A stretch of 64,000 nucleotides of DNA from Paludibacteraceae bacterium (GCA_024400275.1 JAKSMY010000001.1:34423-98422), one strand, 5' to 3'; counted from the stretch's first letter, positions 24,958 to 33,193 are shown. Numbers and translations: made by a program. The notes: generated by a model not told the origin, from the sequence alone.

Positions 24958-25362
24958 TTATGCCTCGATAGACTTCCTCCATCGGTTCATTTGTTTGCCG
25001 ATTTCGGATAAGAGTTCGATATATTTATCTTCTCTTTTACCAACCTTTTTTCTGGTATTCTTATCATCGAGACATACATCCATATATGCCGATATTAAGT
25101 CTTCGCAGGTGTTATATTCGTTCCACCAAGGCGCAATCTCCTGTATTTTGGCATCCCTATCGTTGCTATCTACTAACTTTTTCAGTTCAGCATTTCGCAG
25201 AGATACCATTTTGATGGATACCAGTATTCGTCCGCATAGTCTTATACAATCACGACCAAGAGTAACTTTCATGTCAAGTGGCAAATTTCTCTCAATTTGC
25301 ACAATCGTTTTTGTCAGTTCCTGTGCGTCACGGAACACTTTCATATTCTTTGCAAAAGTCAT
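24958..25362 (-). CDS. avd: Avd-like accessory protein of the retroelement
   Basis: A 134-residue, all-helical, charged protein of the length and pattern of DGR accessory variability determinant (a pentameric four-helix bundle related to 23S intervening-sequence proteins). Helices are seen at about 5-30, 38-65, 75-100 and 108-132, and there is a typical WWNEYNTCEDLISAYMD stretch. Avd binds the template RNA and reverse transcriptase. It sits between the variable gene and the template, the classical place. It ends 25 bases before the reverse transcriptase ORF. Confidence 0.85.
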   Translation of the reverse strand: MTFAKNMKVFRDAQELTKTIVQIERNLPLDMKVTLGRDCIRLCGRILVSIKMVSLRNAELKKLVDSNDRDAKIQEIAPWWNEYNTCEDLISAYMDVCLDDKNTRKKVGKREDKYIELLSEIGKQMNRWRKSIEA

Positions 25363-25382
25363 ACTTCTTTATTTATTGGTTA

Positions 25383-25409
25383 TCCTCCGCGCTCTATATG
25401 CGCGGAGGA
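25383..25409. promoter_or_regulatory. hairpin downstream of the variable repeat (DGR target signal)
   Basis: TCCTCCGCGC (25383-25392) and GCGCGGAGGA (25400-25409) form a perfect, G+C-rich 10-bp stem with a seven-base loop, 31 bp past the 3' end of the variable repeat. No T-run follows, so it is not a normal terminator. No such hairpin follows the template. In phage BPP-1 a comparable hairpin marks the site for retrohoming. Confidence 0.75.
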
Positions 25410-25433
25410 ATTACAGAAAAACCAAACCCTCTG

Positions 25434-26522
25434 CTAACCTTGATATGCAGAGACGGGGACAGCGAGATACGAGTTGCTACACTTGGTGCCGTTGTTGTTC
25501 AACGACCCATTCGATAGGGAACAGTTCCACGCGTTGGCACTGGAATACTGAAGAATGGTCCACATCGTTGTGGCTGGTATCTGCTCCCAGTCCAAACCTA
25601 CATTGATAGCAGACGCTATGCACGAGTTGATTGCAGCAAGATTCGCATAGATAATCAATGCCTCGTATGCGCTGGATGTGTACCACTCGTTCTCGTCACC
25701 TTCGTATGCCTTATATTGCCAGCAGAACTCTGCCAATGGCGAGCCAGTTACACTATTAGCGACAAACGGCACAGCATATTTCTTCACATACGAGTTACCA
25801 TCGAATCGGTATAGGTCGTGTCCGCTTGTCTTTTTAACGATATACACCTTACTGCTATCACCAACGGCAGGGAAATCTGCGGTCGTTTCGAGTTCCACTA
25901 TTCCAAACTCGTCAAATCTACCACGCAACACTTCTGGGTTGAGTGCGCGTAGAACTCTCCAAGTGTCTCTATACCCGCTTAAAATTGCTTTTGCGTCCGT
26001 AGAACTCTTTGGAGTGTTTACATCTGGAATTTCTAAAGAGCCACTGTAAAAGCAAGACAAGTGCTTTCCGGATACGCAGAGTTCATCTGTGGCAGTTCGT
26101 ACAAGCATATACACTGGTGTAGGTTTAACACCGAGCGAATCGAACACCTCTTTTGTGTATTCAACCAACTCTCCATTATCTCTACATACAATGTATATTC
26201 CTGTTGTTTTCAGCAACCGTGCCAGCACTCTTGTATATTCGTTGAGTTCGGCACCTGTCATATCGTAGCCATGCAATAAAAGCAGCGTTGCCAAGCCCTG
26301 CTTAAATGTACTTGTATAGGCGAGTTTAGCGAGAGCAGTCTCTCCTGCGTCTATACCATTGATTTCGTCAATCATCGCCTTAACCTCGGCACTCGTGTCT
26401 ATGATTAAAGGATGGTCTGTCGTGTATTGCTTAACAAAAGCAACAATGTCGGCAACTGCTTTGTCTAACTGACCAAGCGTTATCGCTGCTTGATTAAGAT
26501 TAGTCGGATTGTTTTCTGCCAT
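25434..26522 (-). CDS. DGR target: receptor-binding tail protein with variable C-type-lectin-like end
   Basis: A 362-residue protein. Residues 1-60 look like a virion-attachment segment, the middle is mixed alpha/beta (SSKVYIVKKTSGHDLYRFDGN), and the last about 90 residues are the C-type-lectin fold used by DGR targets. That part has CWQYKAYEG, a helical stretch, then LQYSSANAWNCSLSNG followed by the variable NNNGTKCSNSYL and the closing AVPVSAYQG. The variable repeat is the last 113 coding bases before the stop region. It should be the adhesin tip that meets the host surface. It follows the amide-hydrolase gene by 11 bases. Confidence 0.85.
   Translation of the reverse strand: MAENNPTNLNQAAITLGQLDKAVADIVAFVKQYTTDHPLIIDTSAEVKAMIDEINGIDAGETALAKLAYTSTFKQGLATLLLLHGYDMTGAELNEYTRVLARLLKTTGIYIVCRDNGELVEYTKEVFDSLGVKPTPVYMLVRTATDELCVSGKHLSCFYSGSLEIPDVNTPKSSTDAKAILSGYRDTWRVLRALNPEVLRGRFDEFGIVELETTADFPAVGDSSKVYIVKKTSGHDLYRFDGNSYVKKYAVPFVANSVTGSPLAEFCWQYKAYEGDENEWYTSSAYEALIIYANLAAINSCIASAINVGLDWEQIPATTMWTILQYSSANAWNCSLSNGSLNNNGTKCSNSYLAVPVSAYQG
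25441..25553 (-). repeat. DGR variable repeat (VR)
   Basis: The 113-bp partner of the template at 24745-24857. Seven differences change six codons at or next to Asn/Tyr/His/Thr sites: AAC to GGC, ACC and AGC; TAT to TGT; CAC to CTC; ACC to GCC. The last 24 coding bases are unchanged, as expected for the initiation-of-homing end. Confidence 0.95.
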
Positions 26523-26533
26523 AATTATTGAAT

Positions 26534-28048
26534 TTATTGGTTATTACTATCATCTACAAGACGAGCGTCTAATACCGCTTGTACCTCTTCATCGGTAGCA
26601 ATACGCATGTCTGTTGCATTGATTCTCTCATATATTGCACTATTCGTTGCCGCAGGATTATTGCCCTGCTGGGCTACGTTTGATAAATCAACGTTCTGCA
26701 CGTCCTCTTTCGTTGCCGGAAGCGACTTAACAAAACTAAATTCCAGAGCGTCATACCCCTGTTGTATTACCAACTGCATAGTCATCGTGTCAAGGTTGTA
26801 CACAACCGAGTGGACAGTTTGCCAAGTAAGAGCCGTTTCGCGGCTACGTTCAGCGTAACGTTGGCGGACAATGCCCAATATACGCTCAAACTCTTCGGGT
26901 GCGCTATCGCGTGCCAAATCCTCCTGCGAATATGGACCAACAAATTCCGTGAGCCAATCTCCAAGAGGAGCATAAGCCTCCGTATATCGTAGGTCTATAT
27001 TCATAAAGTCCAACACACTCTGCGTTGTCTCCGTATCTTGTACGAATTGCAGACAAAGATTGGCACGCTCTATGCCCATTCCGTATTTCTCCACATACTG
27101 ATAATTCGGGTCGGCAAATCGGTCGTACTTGCCTGTTTCGCTATCATAAATACGCTGCGCCCACCACATACGGAAGTTAGTCATCACGAACGGTAGTGGT
27201 TGGTCTTTCACATCGGCAATAGCCGTGCGGAATACACCACCATTATCCGGCTCAAAGCAAAGGTAGTACAACTGCTCTTTGTTGGTTAGTGAGAAATGTA
27301 GGTCAGTCGTCTTGCCATCGTGGTACGGAGGATAGACACGCACATAGTCCCGGATATACTCGCACGCCTCTTTCGGTGTTGTGAAGTTATCCAACACATA
27401 GCGCACTAACATTGCAGAGCATATTGCCTCGCGTTCCTCAATACGCGGTGTCGTACCATCGACAGGCAGACTGCGTCCCTCTGCGTGGTTGAGCATATTA
27501 ACATTGGCGGTTAGCCCTTTTTCGTTCATACCGTCCAACATTCGGAACGGCATATACTTGAACTCCTCGCTGTACTCGCCTATCGTGTCGGTCGTAAGAG
27601 CCGAGATAGAACCTGCTATACCTATACTTGCGTATCTTCCGTTGTGCGCTTTCGTGCGGACAAGGAACTCCACTTGCTTGTCGTATGTCCAATCATAGTT
27701 GCGCCCTAACTGATTCCCTTTGCGTAATGCAGTACAAGCACCTTGCACGGGTACGAAATGCGTTGAAAAGTACGCTCTCGCTGCTTCGTAGTCCAATTCG
27801 GAATACTCGATAGCGTAGAGATATGGTTGCAGGCGTTTCATCGCTTCGTATGCCATCTTGCATGGATTACCACCACCTTTGGAGATAGCGGTCTTAATTT
27901 CAGCAGATTGCTGATTGAGCGTACTCTCCTTTGCAAGGTTTGACAAGTCTTGTGGCAAATGAGAAATTACGGAGTTGAACCGTTCTGTCATCCAACTCCG
28001 TAACTCTGTCGTCCACCAATTCCAAAATTGCTTTGTATTCAGTATCAT
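26534..28048 (-). CDS. tail-module Ntn hydrolase, choloylglycine hydrolase / linear amide C-N hydrolase family
   Basis: The 504-residue protein has an N-terminal helical segment (1-60) like other tail proteins of this phage, and then a domain from about 95 to 430 with Ntn-hydrolase motifs. These are the nucleophile Cys105 in GACTALRKGNQ; Arg116 and Asp119 in LGRNYDW (the Arg-x-x-Asp spacing of bile-salt hydrolase); Asn175 in DGMNEKGL; and later LHFSLTNKEQLYYLCFE and FVMTNF. This family cleaves amide bonds of bile salts, penicillin V, N-acyl amino acids or acyl-homoserine lactones. The C-terminus (MRIATDEEVQAVLDARL) looks tail-like. Cys105 is not at the start, so self-processing would be needed to free it. 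The substrate is unknown. Confidence 0.78.
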   Translation of the reverse strand: MILNTKQFWNWWTTELRSWMTERFNSVISHLPQDLSNLAKESTLNQQSAEIKTAISKGGGNPCKMAYEAMKRLQPYLYAIEYSELDYEAARAYFSTHFVPVQGACTALRKGNQLGRNYDWTYDKQVEFLVRTKAHNGRYASIGIAGSISALTTDTIGEYSEEFKYMPFRMLDGMNEKGLTANVNMLNHAEGRSLPVDGTTPRIEEREAICSAMLVRYVLDNFTTPKEACEYIRDYVRVYPPYHDGKTTDLHFSLTNKEQLYYLCFEPDNGGVFRTAIADVKDQPLPFVMTNFRMWWAQRIYDSETGKYDRFADPNYQYVEKYGMGIERANLCLQFVQDTETTQSVLDFMNIDLRYTEAYAPLGDWLTEFVGPYSQEDLARDSAPEEFERILGIVRQRYAERSRETALTWQTVHSVVYNLDTMTMQLVIQQGYDALEFSFVKSLPATKEDVQNVDLSNVAQQGNNPAATNSAIYERINATDMRIATDEEVQAVLDARLVDDSNNQ

Positions 28049-28072
28049 ACAAACAAAAGATTATTTTACTTG

Positions 28073-28795
28073 TTATTGTTCAAAATCCCATGCTCCTGCG
28101 ACTTCAACAAAATACTCAAATCTCGTTGGGTCGTCGTGGTCTGGGGCAAACTTAAAGACGCGAATCATGTTGCATCTTTTTTGCAAATCGGCAGCATTAA
28201 GATGGAAATGGATTTCTCGACCTTCATCATTACTTACCAGTAATTCATTTAATGCAGATGCTACACCTCCCAAGTTATTGGTAAAGAACAAAAGTCTGCC
28301 ATAATGGAACCCTTCAGTTGGGTCTGGCCATTCAACATCTATATTGAGAGGATTGCTTGGTTGCAAATCCCCAAGATTGATAACTCCACCCGGCTGTATT
28401 GCATTGTCTATATAATTGACAACCGCCTTTTCACTCAACACTTTTGCGTCACTTGTTGGAAATGATGCAGCCGTCTTAATATCAGACTTATTAAACTTAC
28501 CGCTTAATGCGCCATATACTCCGCCACTTTTTATAAGATTATCACTATCTTCTGTCGGAATAGTGTCTGGATTGGATAGTGCCCTTTCTAAATTGTCAAA
28601 ATTGCTTTCGTTTATATCCAACTCATGACTATCACCAACCTCTATGTGTATTTCTTCTTCTGCGTCTAACGCCACCTGTGCGCCTCGTATATACGAATGA
28701 CTATGTTCTGCATTTGCCTTGCCAGCGCACTCCTCAAAGTTAGCGTTCAGTGCTTCTGCGGTCAGTACCTCATTTGGTTGAAAATCTATTTTCAT
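28073..28795 (-). CDS. tail fiber-like protein
   Basis: A 240-residue protein with segments typical of phage fibers. The N-terminus is EVLTAEALNANFEECAGKANAEHSH, a Thr/Asn-rich middle follows (NLIKSGGVYGALSGKFNKSD, LSEKAVVNYIDNAIQ), and a beta-rich C-terminal domain contains GRLLFFTNNLGG and a histidine-rich strand. It lies in the tail module upstream of the Ntn-hydrolase protein. It probably links the tail hub with the enzyme and adhesin, but that is inferred. Confidence 0.65.
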   Translation of the reverse strand: MKIDFQPNEVLTAEALNANFEECAGKANAEHSHSYIRGAQVALDAEEEIHIEVGDSHELDINESNFDNLERALSNPDTIPTEDSDNLIKSGGVYGALSGKFNKSDIKTAASFPTSDAKVLSEKAVVNYIDNAIQPGGVINLGDLQPSNPLNIDVEWPDPTEGFHYGRLLFFTNNLGGVASALNELLVSNDEGREIHFHLNAADLQKRCNMIRVFKFAPDHDDPTRFEYFVEVAGAWDFEQ

Positions 28796-28796
28796 A

Positions 28797-29069
28797 TTAT
28801 CCTAATTTATCTATGTTTAACTTCGATTGATTCAGTCTGAACTGCCCTGCATCATCATACCACATAGCATGAACATCCGCTTCGGTAACAGTTTCTAACA
28901 GTCCCATAAACCAAGTCTTGAACTGCGCGAACAACGCTTCTATCTTCTTGATTAGGGAATATGCAGTAGAGCCGGCGGTAATGAAACTGCCGTGTGTACG
29001 CTGCAACTTATCCAAGCACATCTTATCGCGATGGTGCATTGGCGGTAATGTACATCTTTGATTTTCCAT
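28797..29069 (-). CDS. small unknown tail-module protein
   Basis: A 90-residue protein with a His/Cys-rich start (CTLPPMHHRDKMC), a helical middle (AYSLIKKIEALFAQFKTWFMGLLETV) and an end like trimeric tail proteins (DDAGQFRLNQSKLNIDKLG). It starts four bases after the upstream gene and ends one base before the fiber gene. Function unknown. Confidence 0.55.
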   Translation of the reverse strand: MENQRCTLPPMHHRDKMCLDKLQRTHGSFITAGSTAYSLIKKIEALFAQFKTWFMGLLETVTEADVHAMWYDDAGQFRLNQSKLNIDKLG

Positions 29070-29073
29070 AGTC

Positions 29074-29385
29074 TTATTCTTCTACTGGTATTTGTGATTC
29101 CTCTACTCTTATTGCTTTTTCCTCCCAATACATATCAGATAAGTTATCAGTAGGCCATATTTCTACATCTAACTTATCTCCATCATCGAACAAATCAATT
29201 TGGGCAATCGGGAATGTAAATACAATTATTCCTGTGTCGGAATCTTTTGTACCTTCAATATCTTCCGTGATAACGCTTGGGTCGTCATGGTTGAACAAGT
29301 GTGCCTTCCATGTCGTGTTCTCATTGTCCGAGTGCAAGCATGGTGCCTCTAATGGAAGTTCCCGATGTCTTTTGGCAATAATCAT
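29074..29385 (-). CDS. small beta-rich virion protein
   Basis: A 103-residue acidic protein of alternating strands (WKAHLFNHDDPSVI, TGIIVFTFPIAQIDL, DKLDVEIWPTDNLSDMYW), probably one immunoglobulin-like or beta-sandwich domain. Its start overlaps the stop of the previous gene by four bases (ATGA). Position in the head-tail region suggests a structural part; nothing more can be said. Confidence 0.55.
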   Translation of the reverse strand: MIIAKRHRELPLEAPCLHSDNENTTWKAHLFNHDDPSVITEDIEGTKDSDTGIIVFTFPIAQIDLFDDGDKLDVEIWPTDNLSDMYWEEKAIRVEESQIPVEE

Positions 29386-30047
29386 TTGAGTATATCGTTT
29401 AGTTTGTTGTTATATTCAGTCATCATAGCCGCAGCGTTTTGATCTTTAAGTATCTCCAAAACCAATGCAGCACACCGCAGCACAATAAAGTCCTCTATGT
29501 GCGATGATACTTTTTCTGCTTTCTTGCGGCAGTCAATATAGTAAACCTTTGCATGGTACGATGCACAATCGCCGCAGTCTTCTGGACGCATGTGAGGAGG
29601 GAATGAGTAAAGTTCCAACTCCTGATGCTCCGGCACATACACAACAACAGGTTTGGCGCATTTTCCGCGAGTGTATTTGTTTTGCTGTAAGAGATAGAGA
29701 GGGTCGGATGATGTGATAAATGCGGTTACGTCTCGCTCCCATACAGGACTTGCGACACGCACAAAGCGCTTATATTCATCAAAGCCATTTACGTGACCCA
29801 CTCCGTGCTTGTCAATATGGAAACACTCTTTATCATCGTCTATGTCCGATGCAAGTAGCGACAATGGTAGGTTATTCAGACAGTCTCGCGTGGCTTCGTC
29901 CAACGATTCCTCTATATAGGATATGATGGGCTTAACCTTTTGGTAGTCGGGGTCTCCGTCTGCCACAATAAAACTCTGCGGCTCGTCAAATGGGCTTATC
30001 TCCTCCAACTTGACCTTTACTCTTTGTATGTAGTTTTCTCGTGTCAT
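29382..30047 (-). CDS. head-tail connector (adaptor/ring) candidate
   Basis: A 221-residue mostly helical protein. The first 60 residues form two helices (MTRENYIQRVKVKLEEIS, KPIISYIEESLDEATRDCLNNLP) and the last 45 another bundle (VSSHIEDFIVLRCAALVLEILKDQNAAAMMTEYN). A beta insert (VVVYVPEHQELELYSFP) lies between them. This is the pattern of portal-adaptor proteins in podovirus-like particles. It is coupled by four-base overlaps to the genes on both sides and follows the capsid gene. Confidence 0.6.
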   Translation of the reverse strand: MTRENYIQRVKVKLEEISPFDEPQSFIVADGDPDYQKVKPIISYIEESLDEATRDCLNNLPLSLLASDIDDDKECFHIDKHGVGHVNGFDEYKRFVRVASPVWERDVTAFITSSDPLYLLQQNKYTRGKCAKPVVVYVPEHQELELYSFPPHMRPEDCGDCASYHAKVYYIDCRKKAEKVSSHIEDFIVLRCAALVLEILKDQNAAAMMTEYNNKLNDILK

Positions 30048-30442
30048 TTCAAATTAGGGAATGATATGTTGAGCGATGATGCTTGGCGCAACACATCTGT
30101 TTTAGATGATAACAGTTCCTCGGATATACCATATTTCTCAACTAATACCTTAATCGCTCCTTGTATCTTGGTAACTTTTGGAAATGTCTCATCAAATTTC
30201 TTTTCTGGTTCTTCTTTCGCAGCCGCAGCAGGTTTTGCACCTTGCGTACCTCCTATTAAGATAAAGGTACTACCAAAATCTTTTCTTGCTTCAAGTGCTT
30301 TTTGTTCGGCTTCTTTGTCGGTTGTGTAGATTCCATAATTTGCCGTTGCACCCATGTCGCTGAACTTAATGCAGCGTACACGACCATTTATTGTTGTAAA
30401 GATAGATAGATTACGGCAAAATGATTTATATGTTTTTAGCAT
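30044..30442 (-). CDS. unknown virion protein downstream of capsid
   Basis: A 132-residue protein. The first 60 residues are a compact alpha/beta unit (NGRVRCIKFSDMGATANYGIYTTDKEAEQKALE). An Ala/Lys-rich linker follows, then a short helical C-terminus (IQGAIKVLVEKYGISEELL) resembling the helix-loop used by T4 RegB-like or SAP-like minidomains. It may decorate the capsid or guide assembly. It overlaps the next gene by four bases. Confidence 0.55.
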   Translation of the reverse strand: MLKTYKSFCRNLSIFTTINGRVRCIKFSDMGATANYGIYTTDKEAEQKALEARKDFGSTFILIGGTQGAKPAAAAKEEPEKKFDETFPKVTKIQGAIKVLVEKYGISEELLSSKTDVLRQASSLNISFPNLK

Positions 30443-30529
30443 AGCGCGTTATATTATATGTTATTATTTGAAATAGGGAAGCCAAGTTTGTTGGCTTGAC
30501 CTCCCTATTCGTTATTCAACCTTTACGGA

Positions 30530-31885
30530 TTAGGCAGCAGATGCGCTACCTTCTTCGTCATCGGTGATTACAATCAGTGCATGGCACTGCGGATACTTAA
30601 CCGCAATGGAAGAAATCTCGCAGCAACGAACCTCTTTCGAGTCCTTGTCGCCAATCTTCCACAGGTCGAGCATGTCGTCAGTCATTGCACGGAACACACG
30701 GCGCTCAACATACTTCATGTCGAGGACGATACCATAGTTACCATACCCGAACTTGTCAAGGAAGGTATAAGGCATCTGCAACAGCGTGAAGTTGCTCAAG
30801 CGAATACGGCTCCAGTCGTACTCAAACTTGCGAACGGTGTCGTTCAGGTTCACTTGTTTGTAGATGTCTTTAATCTTCAACAAGGCGGTGTAGAACTTGC
30901 TACCATCAAACAGGAAGCGTTGGTTGCTACCGCTATTGCCGGTAAAGATTTCACTCATAGCGTCAATAAGTGTATTGTCGCTGAGGTCTTTTTGAGCAAT
31001 CTTGATGATGTGCGAACCACCCTCAAGCAGTTGTTGGATAATACCGGCGCAAGTGTAGGTCGTTGACTGGTCTTGTGGATCAGTAATCTTGCTACGGATA
31101 CCGAATACATAGCATTTCTCGATTTCCTCGATAAATTGCTGGTTGTTCATCTCCGTGATTTCGGACAAGCCCCACTTTGCTTCTTTGGCAGCTTCCAAGA
31201 ACTCGTTGGTAACGCTAGCGGAAGTCATAAACTTCTGCATGTTCTGGTAGGTGGGTTTCGGAGCAGATGCGTGAGGAGTAACACGAGCGTCACCCTCTGC
31301 AATAGCGTGACCGAGGATAAGCACGGTAGTACCACTCGGAATGGTCATACCTGCCTTTGCATTCAGGAACTGCACAGTGATTTTCTTACCAACCTTGTCG
31401 GTAGAATAAACACGAGCGTTCATAGGCATAAACTCAACGATGTTACCCTTGGAGTCACATCCGTTCACGCCTTGGAATACGATTTCGTCCGTCTCGTCAC
31501 AGCGAGTTGCTGCTTCAACGGAAATCTCAACAAGACCGGGATTACCCTCTGAATCTTCGATGTCAGATGCCTGCAACGTTACAGCAGCAGTCGTTTTGGT
31601 TGTGCTTTCGCGCATACCAACGGACCAGAAGCCGTACACGAGAGAAGGCGTCTTGCGGAAACCAATCTTACGGGTAATCAGGTTGATTGGGGTAGATGAC
31701 CAGTTGAATTTGACGACATCACGGTCATACGTGGTAGTGAAAAAACCCGGAGTTTCGGCATCAATGATACCTTGGCTCATTTCACCGCCACCATTAGGTT
31801 CTGGAGGAGTAGTACCGGTTACATGAGTACCAGGTTCGTTTTGACCACCAGTCTCTACTGTTACATTAGGATTTTCTTCAGCCAT
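30530..31885 (-). CDS. major capsid protein
   Basis: A 451-residue protein in the position expected for the capsid (scaffold gene 33 bases before, connector after). The first about 45 residues are a flexible, Gly/Thr-rich arm. The rest is a mix of long helices (NEFLEAAKEAKWGLSEITEMNNQQFIEEIEK) and strands, with a C-terminal VKYPQCHALIVITDDEE. Size and order fit an HK97-fold protein like those of crAss-like and P22-like phages, though the fold itself cannot be proven here. It ends in an acidic tail. Confidence 0.75.
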   Translation of the reverse strand: MAEENPNVTVETGGQNEPGTHVTGTTPPEPNGGGEMSQGIIDAETPGFFTTTYDRDVVKFNWSSTPINLITRKIGFRKTPSLVYGFWSVGMRESTTKTTAAVTLQASDIEDSEGNPGLVEISVEAATRCDETDEIVFQGVNGCDSKGNIVEFMPMNARVYSTDKVGKKITVQFLNAKAGMTIPSGTTVLILGHAIAEGDARVTPHASAPKPTYQNMQKFMTSASVTNEFLEAAKEAKWGLSEITEMNNQQFIEEIEKCYVFGIRSKITDPQDQSTTYTCAGIIQQLLEGGSHIIKIAQKDLSDNTLIDAMSEIFTGNSGSNQRFLFDGSKFYTALLKIKDIYKQVNLNDTVRKFEYDWSRIRLSNFTLLQMPYTFLDKFGYGNYGIVLDMKYVERRVFRAMTDDMLDLWKIGDKDSKEVRCCEISSIAVKYPQCHALIVITDDEEGSASAA

Positions 31886-31917
31886 AATGAAATAGATTTT
31901 AGTTGTTAATAATTTGG

Positions 31918-32637
31918 TTAACTGTATAGTTTTCTTTGTTTCTCAGCCGCATCCGCAGCAGTAGCAAGCGGTGAAACTTTTTTACTCGGTTGATTACCGG
32001 CTGGAGCACCACCATTGCGTGGCATAGCACCTCCACTCGGAGTGTTACGGCGTTGTTCCTCAATCTTGGCATTACGTCCACGCGTCTCTGCCGCAGCAAT
32101 AGCATCATCGTAATCCAAAATCTTTAAGAAGTTGCGGACTTGCTCCTTGCTCTTTTCTTTGTCAGCAGGTGCTTCCATAACTTCCTGTAACTTCTTCAAT
32201 GTCTCTTCAACATCCCATCCACGCTCTGCACAAACTTCCGCAAACGCTTCCTCTTTCATCTTGTCTGCTTCGGTTTTGCTGTTTGCTTCGTCCTCCATGC
32301 GCTTCTTCTCAGCAAGATACTCTTCAGATGTAATCTCGCCATTGATGTATTGCTGCATCAAAGGTTTCATGTGAATGAGTGCCAACTCGGGGTGTCCATC
32401 TTTCCCACGCTCAAAGATTTCAACGAATAAATTATTCAAATCCTCGTTGCTGGAAAGTATTTCTTTTAGTTGGTCCGCCTCTGCCATGGATTTCTTGGCA
32501 TATTCATGATCGCGGTCGTAATTCTCTTTGGCTGCCTTAAACATGCCTTCGCGATTACCCTTTAATTCAGGGTTCTTTTTCTCCATACCTGCGAAGAACA
32601 TATCTTCGTAAGGTGTTTGTGTAGTGGGTTCTGCCAT
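31918..32637 (-). CDS. capsid scaffolding protein
   Basis: A 239-residue, highly charged, almost wholly helical protein (DQLKEILSSNEDLNNLFVEIFERGKDG; EYLAEKKRMEDEANSKTEADKMKEE). It has a Gly/Pro/Asn-rich hinge near 200 and a basic C-terminus, the classical make-up of phage scaffolds, which bind the capsid protein through a basic end. It is the first gene of the second late unit, directly before the capsid gene. There is no sign of a protease domain. Confidence 0.75.
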   Translation of the reverse strand: MAEPTTQTPYEDMFFAGMEKKNPELKGNREGMFKAAKENYDRDHEYAKKSMAEADQLKEILSSNEDLNNLFVEIFERGKDGHPELALIHMKPLMQQYINGEITSEEYLAEKKRMEDEANSKTEADKMKEEAFAEVCAERGWDVEETLKKLQEVMEAPADKEKSKEQVRNFLKILDYDDAIAAAETRGRNAKIEEQRRNTPSGGAMPRNGGAPAGNQPSKKVSPLATAADAAEKQRKLYS

Positions 32638-32667
32638 AATCTTAGTGTGGTTTTAACTTTTCGGGTG

Positions 32668-32731
32668 CAAAATTACTATAAATAAATATTTTTTTTGGTA
32701 GAAAATAACATTTTATAAGTAGAAAATAACA
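32668..32731 (-). promoter_or_regulatory. phage late promoter with direct-repeat operator (capsid-tail-lysis unit)
   Basis: On the minus strand the box TAATTTTG (32668-32675) has no TTG. A 21-bp gap separates it from two perfect 13-bp direct repeats, GTAGAAAATAACA (plus strand 32698-32710 and 32719-32731), 21 bp apart. The layout is the same as at 21847 and 58378. Confidence 0.8.
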
Positions 32732-32750
32732 ATATATCAAAATTATTTTG

Positions 32751-32758
32751 TATCTTTG
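32751..32758 (+). promoter_or_regulatory. -7 box of the terminase unit promoter
   Basis: TATCTTTG on the plus strand, 19 bp past the direct repeats of the divergent late promoter, with no TTG element. The two promoters may share the same regulator. The first start codon is 18 bases downstream. Confidence 0.6.
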
Positions 32759-32776
32759 CACAAAAATTTGAATTAT

Positions 32777-33193
32777 ATGGAAAAGAGAGAACTACGGATA
32801 GAGCGAGACAAGGAGTTAAAAAAACGCTTTGACTATGTTATACAGGAAAGCGGAGTTAATCCAAGATACCTGATGCGCGATGATATAGCCAACATACTAC
32901 AGTCTATGCCGGCACCTCGTTTCTATATTGATTGGAAAATGGCACAGAACAATGTGAATCTATACTACAAAGGTAAGATGAAACATAAGTCTGAACTAAA
33001 GCAAAAGATGGTGCTTGACCTTGTAGAAGTATTTGAGGAGGTTCGTTCTACACACATGAATTACCCAATGACTGAGGTATGGAATATGGTTGTAGAACAT
33101 CCTGCAAAGAGTTTCTACCTGAGCAAGCAGCGTATAATAGAAATCATTTATAATTATCACGACAATGGAAGAAAAAAAACAGACAGGCAATGA
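32777..33193 (+). CDS. unknown protein, first gene of the terminase unit
   Basis: The ATG at 32777 is chosen because an upstream TTG lies inside the promoter box. The 138-residue protein is basic and helical (MEKRELRIERDKELKKRFDYVIQESG; IEIIYNYHDNGRKKTDRQ), with a middle DWKMAQNNVNLYYKGK that could be a DNA-binding turn. It may be a small regulator or part of the packaging complex. It overlaps the next gene by 29 bases. Confidence 0.6.
   Translation: MEKRELRIERDKELKKRFDYVIQESGVNPRYLMRDDIANILQSMPAPRFYIDWKMAQNNVNLYYKGKMKHKSELKQKMVLDLVEVFEEVRSTHMNYPMTEVWNMVVEHPAKSFYLSKQRIIEIIYNYHDNGRKKTDRQ

Noticed and set aside
24887..25606. 239-codon plus-strand frame across the DGR
   Set aside because: It runs antisense through Avd, the variable repeat and the reverse transcriptase start; those genes have clear family motifs and it has none.
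24745..26522. Further variable repeats for the same template
   Set aside because: I looked for the constant blocks GATATGCAGAGACGGGG and GGGAACAGTTCCACGCG elsewhere in the window and saw only these two copies.
31073..31552. 159-codon plus-strand frame over the capsid gene
   Set aside because: An antisense shadow of the capsid gene, with no promoter and no recognisable motif.
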